Positions 50,035-62,200 of a stretch of 64,000 nucleotides of DNA are shown here, piece by piece. The notes beneath the pieces are model-generated. The model had not been told where the DNA came from. It did not search any database and saw only the letters and a list, made by a program, of their open reading frames with translations. Both the position numbers and the translations under genes were made by a program. Numbering within the stretch: position 1 is the stretch's first letter; each line of letters opens with the position of its first letter. The DNA is from Dasyornis broadbenti (taxonomy: Eukaryota; Chordata; Aves; Passeriformes; Dasyornithidae): positions 1,084,726-1,148,725 of the forward strand of contig VZRN01006638.1 of the NCBI GenBank assembly GCA_013397935.1, written 5' to 3'.

Positions 50035-52820
50035 GTAGATATAATACCTAAACTAGAACACACTTAGAAATGAAAGTCCAGAATGTCTTTGAACTGCATG
50101 ACCAGTGGAAACTTGAAAATCCCGCCTTTGCGCATTGTTCCTTCTAGATGTTGCCCTTGTTCAGCATTTGGTTTAACTCATTCTGGAAGTGGCTTGTGCA
50201 ATATTGAACCTTCACTCTTGCTGAGTGAGAACAGGCTTTACATGAACTGTGAAGTACAAGTCCCTGCAGACAGCACAGTCCCAGTCCCACCACACCGTGT
50301 CTCTGCAGGCATTTAATCTCTGGGGTTTCACCACACTGCCCAGTTCAGCTCAGCCTGGCTCTTGACCATCTGTTCAAGAGAAATCAGTGTGTGATGCCAA
50401 GCTGCCTGGCACCAAAGGGCCACCTTTGGGTGGATCTTCAAAGGCAAAGTCCTTGCCGGTGTAACAAAAGCCATAACAATTCACCAAAGAGAAGCAGCTA
50501 AGAAATCATCTGTGCCAGTTTAAAAGACTTGGAGTCAAGGCTTCACTTGAATACAGACACAGATAAAGATAATATGGGAGAGAAGAAAAGGGGGGAGGGA
50601 TCAATGGAGGAAGAAGGGGAAACACATGGCAGCAAACATCCTGTACCCCTTCCTCACACTCTCTGCAGCAGGAAAGAAGTCCTTGGCATAAACAATGTGG
50701 GCAGTAGGCTTACCAGCAGATTAATCCCTTCGTGAGTCTGGTACTTTGGGCTGTTACCCCAGTTCTTCCCTTTGTTCTGATCCAAATCCCTTCACTCACC
50801 TCCCCTTCCCAAAGTCAAGGCTGTCACAGGGCTCATTTCCTGATGATTGCTGTCACTCATGTACTTCCCCTCCCTGGACAGCAGTCCCCCTGCTATGGCT
50901 GTGGCCTTGGCTGGACTGTAAATAAACCAGTGTGGGAACCAAATAGAACTTGCAGGGCTTTTTCTTTTTGTGGTCTGGCTGGAGCACTCCCTCAAAGCAA
51001 TGCTCTCAGGAGAGGGTCCTTGTTGTCCCTGGTTCTGCACTGCTGCAGCACGGCCCAAATCATTGAGCCTATGTTGTTCCCAAAGCCAGGTGAGCCAGGG
51101 TAGCCAAGAAGGAGCCTCTCCACAGCACTCCCTGGCAGGGATGGCCACCAGCCCTGCCCTGAGAACTCCTGTGTAACTGCGGGTCTGCAGCTGCCAGCCA
51201 CGCTGGGAAGGATGAGGTGTCTTGTTAACAACAAAGAAAATATCTACCCAGAACCATCTGGTTCCAGTCTCAGCCTTGGATGAGGGAACAACCACACAAG
51301 AGTTGCTCTGCTGTGATACTCTGAAGGGAGCCAGACCATCAAACAGGGCCCAAATGCACCCAGGATCACCTGCCAGGACATCCTCTGTGACTGGAAGCCA
51401 CCACAGGTTCTCCTGGCAGAGAGGAGTCAGTGTGTGGTTTGGCAAAGTGGAGACTTGGGCTCTGTCTGCACAAGCAAATGGAACAGTGTCAGAGCCTATA
51501 CATGTGTTCGGAGTGCACAGTGACAATTTGCATTCTTATTCTTGGTGTCTCTTCAGGGACACCAAAATCATGTTCAGGGTAACACTTGGCTGGGACTTGC
51601 CTGGATCCTCTCTGCCTTGGTTTCTGTCTCACACATTCACTAGCAATCTGCACCGTGTGATTTTATTCAACTTTATGGATCTCTTGTCTTTCATTCCATA
51701 ACCCTGTGTGATTTATGAGGTTGTCGACTTGGGTGGGAAACTCACTTAAACCACGGAGGAGTCCCCTAATCCAGCTGGCAGAAAGTAATTGGATCTGTAA
51801 TTCCCTTTCACTGTGATGAGATCCAGCCAGTCAAGCATGTTGCAGGAAAAGCTGATATAAGTGTTTGTTTCGATTTTACTCCAAAGGCAGAGAATAAGAG
51901 GGACAGAGTATTAACTTGCTGATAATGCCGTAACTAAATGGATGGTTTGTCCCTACCCACAGGACTGCTGTGAACAGCAGGATTTATCCAAGTGGAAGCC
52001 AGCTCCCTATGTTCAACCTACTGCCATGACAGTGCATTTTCCCTTGGCTGCCATCCCTTCTAACTTGTATCTGATAAGTACAAGGGCAGCATCACCCTCT
52101 GTGACTATTTGCGATTTGCATTCTGAACTCCTGCAGACACAAAGAAACTGCTCTCGAAGGAAACCTGGATATCAAAGTTTCAAGTGTGGAAGTTATTAGA
52201 GCCCTTGAAAGCAGAGATCTTAGGACATACTGGATGAGTTGTTTTCTGATACCTGCAGTAAGTTTGAGGGTGTCAGCACTTTATCCAGCACACTGTAGTA
52301 CCAGAGACCCAGTCTTCATCGCTACACACTCCCACCCCTCTCCTTGATTTGTGTGATGATGATTTCCAAAGACGTGAACTTAATGGAAACCATGACAGAT
52401 TCTACCCTATTATAATTGATACTCTGCTCCAGTTTCATCCAGAGCCTGTTGAAATTATGGGAGTTTTATCGCTGGTGTAAAAAAAAACAACTTGAATTAG
52501 ACTTGAAGAATTGATGTACACTTGAATATTTGAAAACCTTATGTGATGAGACCTTCTAGAAAGACAGCTAACTTTAATGTGAAAATATTTCCCTGCTAGA
52601 CCATTGGCCAAAACCATGCAGTAGTAGTTTATGAATTCTGTGTGATAGCTAATTAGTGTAATTAGCCCCAGGGAAAATGAGTGATGATGTACTGACTTAC
52701 ATAAATATGGATTTGTATCCTTTAGAATTCTTGAGCAATTTTTGTAGGAACATTTCCAGAATCTCAATACCTGTGTTTTGGTGTGATTTTCACCAGTGTT
52801 TTGAGAGGTTCTACCTCTTA
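50035..52820. other. Intergenic gap between the convergent ADGRF5 and MEP1A 3' ends
   Basis: No recognised exon. It contains purine-rich sequence near 50570-50630 and a minus-strand open frame of 244 codons (50792-51526) with no family motif I recognise. A plus-strand open frame (51222-51701) overlaps it. Nothing looks like a known repeat. Confidence 0.55.
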
Positions 52821-52826
52821 TTTAAT
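52821..52826 (-). terminator. MEP1A polyadenylation signal ATTAAA (predicted)
   Basis: TTTAAT on the + strand reads ATTAAA on the minus strand, about 310 bases after the MEP1A stop. It is the common variant hexamer. I saw no AATAAA closer to the stop. Confidence 0.45.
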
Positions 52827-53133
52827 GTAAGTTTGAACTGTGGCTCAGAGTAAATGCATGGACTCCCAGCACTGCTGCTTGCTATGGGATGAAGAAACAA
52901 AACTTTCAAAAAACACACAAGAAAGGCAGTGTATGAATTTTCATCAGCAGCTCTACATGACACACTTTAACTGCCACATCCCTCAGAAAAACACAGATTG
53001 CTGCCAATCTGTTGGCAGAGCTTTTCATCCATGACTAGTTTTCTACAAGTTGTATTCATCATTTTTCACTGAAAACTGATATTTTAAGAACTATGGAAAA
53101 ACACCATGTAGAGATTTGTCCCCCTGCAGTTTT

Positions 53134-53281
53134 TCATCTTCTAGCCATCATGGAAATGAGGACAATAGTTAAGACAACAGTTCCAGCAATTCCACCAATT
53201 GCCATTCCCAGGATGTTCCCGTGGACCTGCATTGACTGACACCTCTCACCAGTGAAGAAGAAGGCTTGTCCTGATGGACAC
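53134..53281 (-). CDS. MEP1A: MEP1A last exon: EGF end, TM helix, stop
   Basis: 148 bases. The split arginine is followed by CPSGQAFFFTGERC, which closes the EGF-like domain. QVHGNILGMAIGGIAG then leads into a hydrophobic helix that ends ISMMARR and TGA at 53136-53134. It matches the human QVHGSVLGMVIGG segment. Confidence 0.95.
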
Positions 53282-56200
53282 CTGGGAAAACAAAGCACAG
53301 GTTCAGTGAGTGGATCAGGAGCCTTGTCATGCCCTCATTCCAAGGTCCTCACAGGCACTATCCTGGTTGAGCAATTCCCATTGGAGGAGTTCACATGACA
53401 GCACCCCCACCTTGTTTGGAGGCTATTTACACACCCTGGAAGCACCAGAAGATGAGGGTTCTTTACCTTATGCAAAGAAACCTCCCCCCTGGCTACTGGT
53501 AGGAACCAGTGACTGTGGTAAAATGTCTTGTTTTTACTGTTCCTTGAAGACCTGGAGGCTTAGACCTCCGAGATCTGTAGCTCTGAATACTTTTTAACTG
53601 CATCACTTGAAGAAGAAAGCCAGGGCAAGGAGGGAGGATGTCTGTGGTACCTGCAGCTTGCTTTTCCTTTCACATTCACACAGACTCCATCATTCTGACA
53701 AGGGTTTGGGTCACAGGGGTCTGCCAGAGAAGGCAGCCGGTCCTGCACGCGTTCCATGTCCAGGGCTGCTCTTTTCTGCCTTTCAAGAACGAGGCCTTCC
53801 GTGAGGGCAGATGGCACAGATTCAACAGGAACTTCAGTGTTATTGAGGTGAATTATATCTTTAAAAAAAGGAGAAAGACATCAGAATCAGTGAGTGATGC
53901 TATGTGTAGTGTGCCTTATACCGGGGACTTGCAGCGTGCTTTGTGGACCAGAGAGTGCTCCTTGTCTATTTTCCCTTTACAGAGCTCTTGCTGTACCACA
54001 ACAAGTTCTGTGTACTTAAAGCACAAGATAGAAAATAATACTGAAATTACAGAAACTAGTCAGGTAAATCGGTGATGTTTTGTACTTTGAAAAATTATGC
54101 CAAGTGTGGCCATTTTATTTGGAAATAAACACAGTGGGGATGGCTTTTTAGTATGTTCAGTGCATAGAAATGGACATAGCTACTGGTCAGGGTGTTTAAA
54201 GGTGTCTAAAAAGTTAACATTCCAAAACTCACTGCCATTTAGAGCCCTCTGAACTCAAAATCACCTGACACTAGGACACAGAAATGCTTTTTAAAGTTGA
54301 TCCCCATTAGAAGAGAACTTGGAGACAGGTGGCAAGAGTTATTTGAATGTATGAAAATAGAAAGAATCACCTATTTTGTAAGAAGAATCAGAAAAAGGGT
54401 CCTTACCATTAAATTCTGCAAAAATAATCAGGTCATCATTTTTCAGGAAGCTTCTCCGTCTCATCTGGCTGTGGGATATGAAGTTACTCCACCCCCAGGA
54501 TGCAGTTCTGTAGCAATTGCATGACTCATCAAATCTTCCAGCAATTGATGGTTTATCCCATATTATAGCTCCAGTATCTGCAAAGAGAAAATGAGAACTA
54601 CAAGTAGTGGAAGAAAGTTGTGCAGCTTGAAGTATTACATGACCTTTTTCTGCATTATAGAGTTAAAGGGGATTTTTGTTGTAAAATCAAGTTCAGACCT
54701 GAAATTCACAAACAAATCACAGAAGACTGACAAAGTAAGGGTGCTAGGGGATCCCCAGGTATGGTCTGCATGATTCTTAGTCTGTGTGAGGCCATTGAGA
54801 TTCCAGCACTCGTCTTTCATTGAGAACTAACAAAACATACATTACTTTCTCGTTGTCACTAGCTAAGAGCTGCCTCCTGCATAAAGACACTCCCCCATCA
54901 GTTTTAAGTACCTGTGTTTAGAATTTAGTAGATTTTGGGCATTGCTGTGTTTCTGTTAAACATATTCATACTTAATGTTTAAAACCTCCCAGTGAAAATG
55001 TACTAAACTTCCACTCGAAAAGGTAGAAGGAAATCTCTAATATTTTATACTGCACCAAACTCAATGTTGTCCTATTATTCTTACTTCTTTCATACAATCA
55101 TAGAATCATAGAATGATTTGTGTTAGGAGGGACCTTAAAGACCATCTGTTTCCAAGCCCCGTGCCATAGGCAGGGACACCTTCCACTATCCCAGGTTGCT
55201 CCAAGTCCCATCCAGCCTGGCCTTGAACACTTCCAGGGATGGGGCATCCACAACTTCTCTGGGCAGCCTGTTCCTGGGCCTCACCGCTCCCACAGTAAAG
55301 AATTTCTTCCTAATATCCAATCTAAACCTGCTCTCTTTCAGTTTTAGGCCATTCCCCCTTATCCTGGGATTCCATGCCCTTGTAAATAGTCTCTCTCCAT
55401 CTTTCTTGCAGGCTCCCATCTGGTACTGGAAGGCCACAATTAGGTCACCCTGACTGTTCAGACTTCCCTTCCCCAGGCTGAACAGTTCTCAATTAACACA
55501 TCCACAAGAAAGTGTCAATGTTGTACATTCAGACCACGTAGGTGGAAGTTGACTGAGCCTCCAAAATGCAGTTTTAACTTAAATTATTGTTGATTTAGTA
55601 ACAGAATACTGCATCCTGCTGGCATTCCATCAACCTATGGTGATATGTCACCTATCATAGTGGATAAACCATAGGTAGAATGGGAATTGCCAGCTTTTGG
55701 GAAAAATCTGTATTTAGAGTCAAGCTCAGATATCCCAGGGGTTGTTCATAATGATACCAACCTTATGTGGGTCACTTTTCACATTATACAATCTTCCGCA
55801 GGTGGGAATTCTGAGTCACACACAGGGAAAATGCACACAGGAAAGTGTCCCAAATTGGGAAATATGTCCAAAGTTGCCCGTCTCTGAGTCCTACACTCAG
55901 ATTCCTTGGCTCTCATTGCCAACATTCCTCCAGGCAGACTCCCTTACCTGAATTAACTTGGTTTTTGCTTGTGGTGAAGCTTTTGCTCGATGACATCCTT
56001 TTAAGGACGTCAGGGTCCTGGTCCAGCACTGTGAGTGTGGCCTGGCGGTTCAGAGCTGGCCACTCCAGAACTGCATCGTTCTCTCCACTGCACAGGTGGA
56101 AGGCTACGCGAGCATAGCCTCTGCTTTGGTAGTTGGGAAGCACAGTGATGCCAAATCCATAACCCTCAGGGCTGTAAAACCGGGGGCTTTCAATAACACT

Positions 56201-59200
56201 GATGGATGCATCCTCAAGGATTTTGCTGAAGTTCCGGATGACCCACACAGCTGTGGGACAGGGGGTTTCTGTCAGAGTGACATCATCAATAGCAATCCCA
56301 CCGGAGGAAGAGCTGGGATTGCCTTTTAGTCCTTGGAAGAAGTAACGAAACTTCTTCTGAGCGTTGAGGGTTACGTGGGCAATTTTCCAGTTGGAGTCAC
56401 TGTCCGCTTTGGTGAAAGGAAAGCAAAACATTGCCATCAGTGTGATTAGAGATACTGTAAACCAACTTGCCCCTAGCCATCCATCCCAGCTACATTTTTA
56501 TACAACTGGACCTCTCACAGAGTCCTGAAGGCTAGAGATCTTAAGTTGATGCTGTGACTATAATACATCCACATTGCTTTATGCTTTGAACATGTTGTAA
56601 GAGGAACTCTTCACACATTAGGGAATGATAGCCTCTAGTATAAAGGGCAACATGCTAAGGGCTAATACAAACAAAGAGGATGGGAATCAATGATCCAATG
56701 TGTTAGAATTAGTTTTTTTCTGCCACTTCTCTAGGGAATTATCCCTCCCTGCAAGCTGCTGCAGCCTCATATATGGAGGTTATGACAGGTCTTTTGTTTT
56801 GACAACATAAAACACATGGAGCTGCAGGGACTGAGTTTGTCCTCTTTAGCAAATCACCTGAAGTGGGAATCCGGTTCACATTTCCAAAACTGCATATGCT
56901 TTTATATTTCCAAATATCTAAAAATCAGTCCAGGGTTCTTACTGAATGCAGAGGAGCACACATATTTACACCTGAACAGCCCACTGTTGGATCATGTAAC
57001 AGCCAGTGGAGACACAGTCAACTGATCCCCTGCATGGTTCGGGGTCCCTCTCAATCACCGAGTGTAACATAACATTAGGAATGTTGTGACTTCTACTGAG
57101 AAGCACCAAAATCAGATTATTACAATCCACAGTTTCTCTGCTAAATCCCCTCATGCAATACCAAAACTCTTGGCTGTATTGCAAGAAATTCTGGTAACTT
57201 TGGAAAAACCTTTTGGTTTCTGAGCCAATCTTCTGCATTCATGGGCACAGGAAGACAGATCCTCCCCCTATCCAAATATTCATCTTATTTCCAGAATTAC
57301 CTTGAAAGGTTTGAATTTTCCTCATCTTGCGAATGTTCCCAGTGCCATCATCCTCTTTAAGCCAGATGATCAGCTTGTCAGCAGGGCTTCCTGTGGTCCT
57401 GTAGAAGAACTGGAGGCACTGCTGAGTTCTCTTTGGATAAAGGATTCGAGACTCTAGGATTGCCACCTCATCTGCCTGGCCAGAGCTGGTGTCGAAGAAC
57501 ATGAAGTAGCCGGCATCTGGAAAGAAAGGGGAGAGTGCCTCTTTACACAATTCCTGCAAAGCTGTGTGGTGTAAATTCATCATTTCAACTGCACTCTTTT
57601 AGTGAGCAGAAGAGTAGTACTCAGCATGAATAGCAACAAAAATGGTGTGTGATAACCACCCAAGACAGACTGGGATAAGAACAGGAGTAGCAGTTCAGCA
57701 TAAATATGGAACTCACTGCTGTCAGCTCATATCAATTTTGAATTCTTTGGTCTAACTGGAATTTGGATTCTTCAGGAATGTCAGAGATATACAAGGCTGA
57801 GGATTCATATATATTTTTTTACTTGATTTATACTGAAGATAATCTAAAAATGAGATCTTAGAGATCACCTGCTATATTACCTTGTAAAGAGTAATTTCTT
57901 ATCAGCAATAAAGATAATAAAAAAAGGGTTGGACACAAAACTAGTACTTCTTGGCCTTGAACATGAATAAGGTCTTTTTTTATAGCTTATCCAAACACTT
58001 CAAAACTCAATTACTCAGCTTAAGAAAATTATTTAAGAATTCCTGTTCCTCTAGTTCAATTTCCCATTAACATTTTTGAAGTGTTCTTTAGTTTTGAATT
58101 GTCTACTTTTATCCTTTTATTTACAAGGATTCACCGTTTGCACACCTATCATATCTTAGTATCACATGAAGTTGTCATGTCTTATCTATATTGTGTTGCT
58201 TTTTAGTTACTCAATTTAGTCAATGATTAAATTAAAAAGTTGGATTCTTTAAGCTGTTGTGTGAAAGTTCCACGGACTCTTGTCCAAGATAACGTATCAC
58301 AGAATCACAAGATGGTTTGAGTTGGAAAGAACCTTAAAGATCATCTTGTTCCAACAGTTAAACCTGCAGCTGCATAAAGGCAGTGCAGCCTCCTCCATGG
58401 TTACTGCAGGGTTTTTTAGCTGTTTATTAGGTTCTCTCCAATCAGTCAGGGGAGTTCTCTCCATTCCTTTCCACATGGTAGCAATGTTTTGAACTCATAT
58501 CCACAGAAACCTTGCCAGAGATTGTTCTATGCAATGCATGATACCTGACCACCAGTTAAACTTATTTTAAATTTAAGTGTATTAAATGTAAGTATGACAA
58601 CTCTTGCTCCAAGTGAGAAGTAGAGCTGTGAGCCTGTTGTTGAAATTGTTATAGTAACAAACCCCCAAATGATCTAGAGTCTCTTCCTGTTTGATGGGAA
58701 GTCAAATGAAGGCAACAATAAGTATCTATGGCAATTAAAATATGGCCCTGGCAGACCTCAGCAGACTCTCTAAATGTTAAGCTGTATTTTTCCTCCTTCA
58801 GTTTAGCCTGCAATAAGTCAAAACCCCAGGATATCAAAACTGTGTGGTCAAAATAGGATCCATCTATCCCAGAAAGTTAGAATTTGCCCCCACTTGAGAT
58901 GATTGCAGAACCAGTTCTCAAAATAAAGTCTAAATTCCTGTTGGGGTCAGTGATCCTTTGGAGGTGCCAAAAGGAGAGACACTCCCTACTCAGGCAATTC
59001 ATTTCTACACTCTGGAGATCCTCAGAAGCACCCACCCCTCTCCATTAACTCTTCAAATAACATTGATACTTATTTTGTACTGAGTCACTAGATGTTAAAG
59101 CCTAAGTGCATATTAAGTGCCCAGTTCAGGCAGATTGGATTTTACCTGAAAAATTACCAGTGTAATTATTTATTTTAGTTAAAATTAGACTGCATGGGGT

Positions 59201-62200
59201 AAGAAAAAGAATTAAGAGTCAGCTCAGGGTTAGTAGCATATAATTCTAGATAATGTCAGCTGGTTTTCTTGAGTTATTCTTGGGCCTGATTGATAACTAC
59301 CAGCATTATACGAGGTTGGAGATCGGTTCTTTCCAGTGGATGTGTCACTTGAGGGGAATAAGCTACCCCTGAGTGCAGCAAGTCAAAGAGTAACAAAGCA
59401 CAAGTGAATGTGCTTTAGATCAAAATTCCTTCCCCTTGTACTGAGGCAAAATTTACCACAGAAGTCACTTTTATCTTGGGAGCATGTAGTAGTTTATCCT
59501 GTCTAAACAATGACAAATTAGGCTCTTGCTTTTCAGAACTGCCTGTTGAGATTTAATCTTTATTCTCACTTGTGAACTAACAGCCTGTGACTGTGACTGG
59601 GGCTCGCTGCACTATTTTTGAGACTGTCTTCCTTTGAAAAATGGTGACATTACCACATCAAAATAAAAAGTATCCCTGAATTCCTATCATAAAATCTTTG
59701 TAACTTTCTTCTACTTCCAGAACTAGAATTCCACAAGCTTAAGTTCCTACTTGCATTGCAAACACAACATTTATGAGTGGCTACAAGTGCTGTTTGATTC
59801 TTATCCTGAGGTAATAGAACTCTTACACAGACTTTGGAAGTTGTAGTAAATAATTTTCCAGGTTATATTTCAAAGACCTCTAGTTAAGATTGTTCTTCAT
59901 CCCCTTTCATCTTGCTGGCATGGACAACATTCTACTAAATCAAAAAAGTTCAGTGAGAGTGGGAGTGCAAACACTGTACAGTCTTTAACAACTTCTCTGA
60001 ACCTGTCATTGTAGTCAGCCCTGGAGAAAACCCAGCACAGAAAGTGTCCTGTTCCTTTGCTTTACCTCTACAGCGCCCGGAAAGTGTGTGGTCCTCCTGC
60101 CCTGCCACGCTGCCCTGTTGGTGGACCCAATCTTGGTCATGGCTGGTGCCCTGGATCATACCACAAATGTTTTCGTACTCAAAAGAACACTGGTCCAGAA
60201 AGGTGTGAGTTGAAGCTGAAAAAAAAATGCACACATGGTCACCTCAGAGTAGTAGCTTGATAAAATTTCGTCTTTAATTTTGGAGGGGGTTGTTTCTAGT
60301 AGTGTAACCATCCTGTAGAGAAGACAACCCTCACATTAGTGGATGTGATCCCAGTGACTCAGAGGAGGAAACATTTGATTCCTGGAGGGATTCCCTGCAT
60401 GAAGACAACAACCTTTGACCTCTTTGCAGAAGGTTAACAAGCTCCACGAGGCAGTGACTGATGGTGGCTATCTTTGTGCCTGCTTGCCAGCCTTGGTGTA
60501 TTTAAGCATTCCTTGGCTGAGGTTATCATTCTTCATGGCTCACTTCTCTGCTTGATGAACTTGAGCTCTGTCCTTCCACTCCAAGTAAAGTCCACCCAGT
60601 TACCTTAGGCTGATTCAGCTGAGTTTGCCTGCAAGGTGATGCTTCTGCTGGCAGATCTAAGGGGGCAATAACTTCTCGGTAACAACCATGATCAGTGATA
60701 ATATCTTCAACCAGCTTAGCAAACACCTAGTGTAGGACTCTAGACCTAGCCAATCTCAGGTGCAAAATAATCTGATTAAGATCAAATGTCAGTAAAAGGG
60801 GGGCAAAGTGCAGTTGCATTCACGTCAAAAATTCACAACAAAGCTGCCCACACACCAGCAGACCACATGTCTGAACTCCTGGGAGAAGCATGGAAGAAAA
60901 GGTGTGAATGATTTGACTTTCCTTGACTAATTTTTACAAAAATAATGACAGTGAGAAGAGCCAAAAATAAGGTGAGAAGGGAATAAACTGTTTGTGTTTA
61001 TTTCCACACCACAGGTCCTGTCCCACACCTCTTTGAGTACATCTGAGCTTTTGTGGTTTTAGAGACAAAAGGGAGGTGAACCAGCCTGGCTCAAGGATAA
61101 CCAAGGAAACAGTTTGCTGTGGTTAAATTCTCACTTACTGCAGTTGTACATGCGATTCAGTCTTTCCAGGTCAATGGCACTGAGGTCTAGACGTTGTCCA
61201 ATTATATCATCAAATGCTGGTATCTTTGCTGTGATTGTGGGGATACTTTCATTTTTGTTAAATGAAAGGGGTTGATAGTGCATCAACGATTCGTAGTCAT
61301 AGGGGGTGTTCAGATCTGTGATGTAGCTGTCATCATACTTGGCAAAATTGTGCTCTTTGCCTGGTAAAAAAAAACAGAAAAGTGCTTCATTTTTAGAGAA
61401 AATGGAAAGGAAATGTCATTAACATGTCCCCTTGGATACAGTTTTCTAAGGCACAAATTATATACCCAAAAGCAATTACTTCACAACAAAATATTGAAAC
61501 TCAGTAAGATTTGTGTTTGTCATTTGGACAACAAACTAGTGCCTTTGGATTGCAGTTCTGTGCCCCCATAGGTGACTTGAGTAAATTCAAAACCAAGTAT
61601 CAATGAGCTGTAAAGAATGAGTAACACAGGAGGTTAGATTAGGTGGTTTAATAGTAACAATACTGAAGAATTAAATTTACAGATTAATGTACTCCATTCC
61701 AGAACCTGTGAATATTGATCCAAACATTTCCCGGATATTAGAACGTATATGGAGAAGGAGAGGCCCTGGAACTCATTAAGGAGACAAATATGAAAGCCCT
61801 GTAATGTCTTCAGGTTCTATTCTTCCTTGAAGCAAAGAAAGCACTAGCAATCTCTGGAGAAAAAAGCAAGATATTTTTACACTAGATTTACAATATTGAT
61901 ATGATATTTCTATTGAAATGGCTTTTGGAAACACATTTCTTGTGGTTTCTTGGTGAAGTAATTTGTCCTTAGAGAAAGTTTTTCATTATGAAGGTGTCTG
62001 CTAGGGCAAGGAGAGAAAGTCATTTCACATGCTGTAGTATAGAAGTAAAAAGAGCTTGCCAGCATTTCCGACTGCAAATAATGTTTTCAGAATAACTGGC
62101 ATTCTTTTCCAAAGGCAAAACAGCACATGACTGTGCTGGTGGGTAATTACAGTTTCTCTGCATAACAACTGCCCTTCCCTTCTGCAAATCACAAAGGTCT

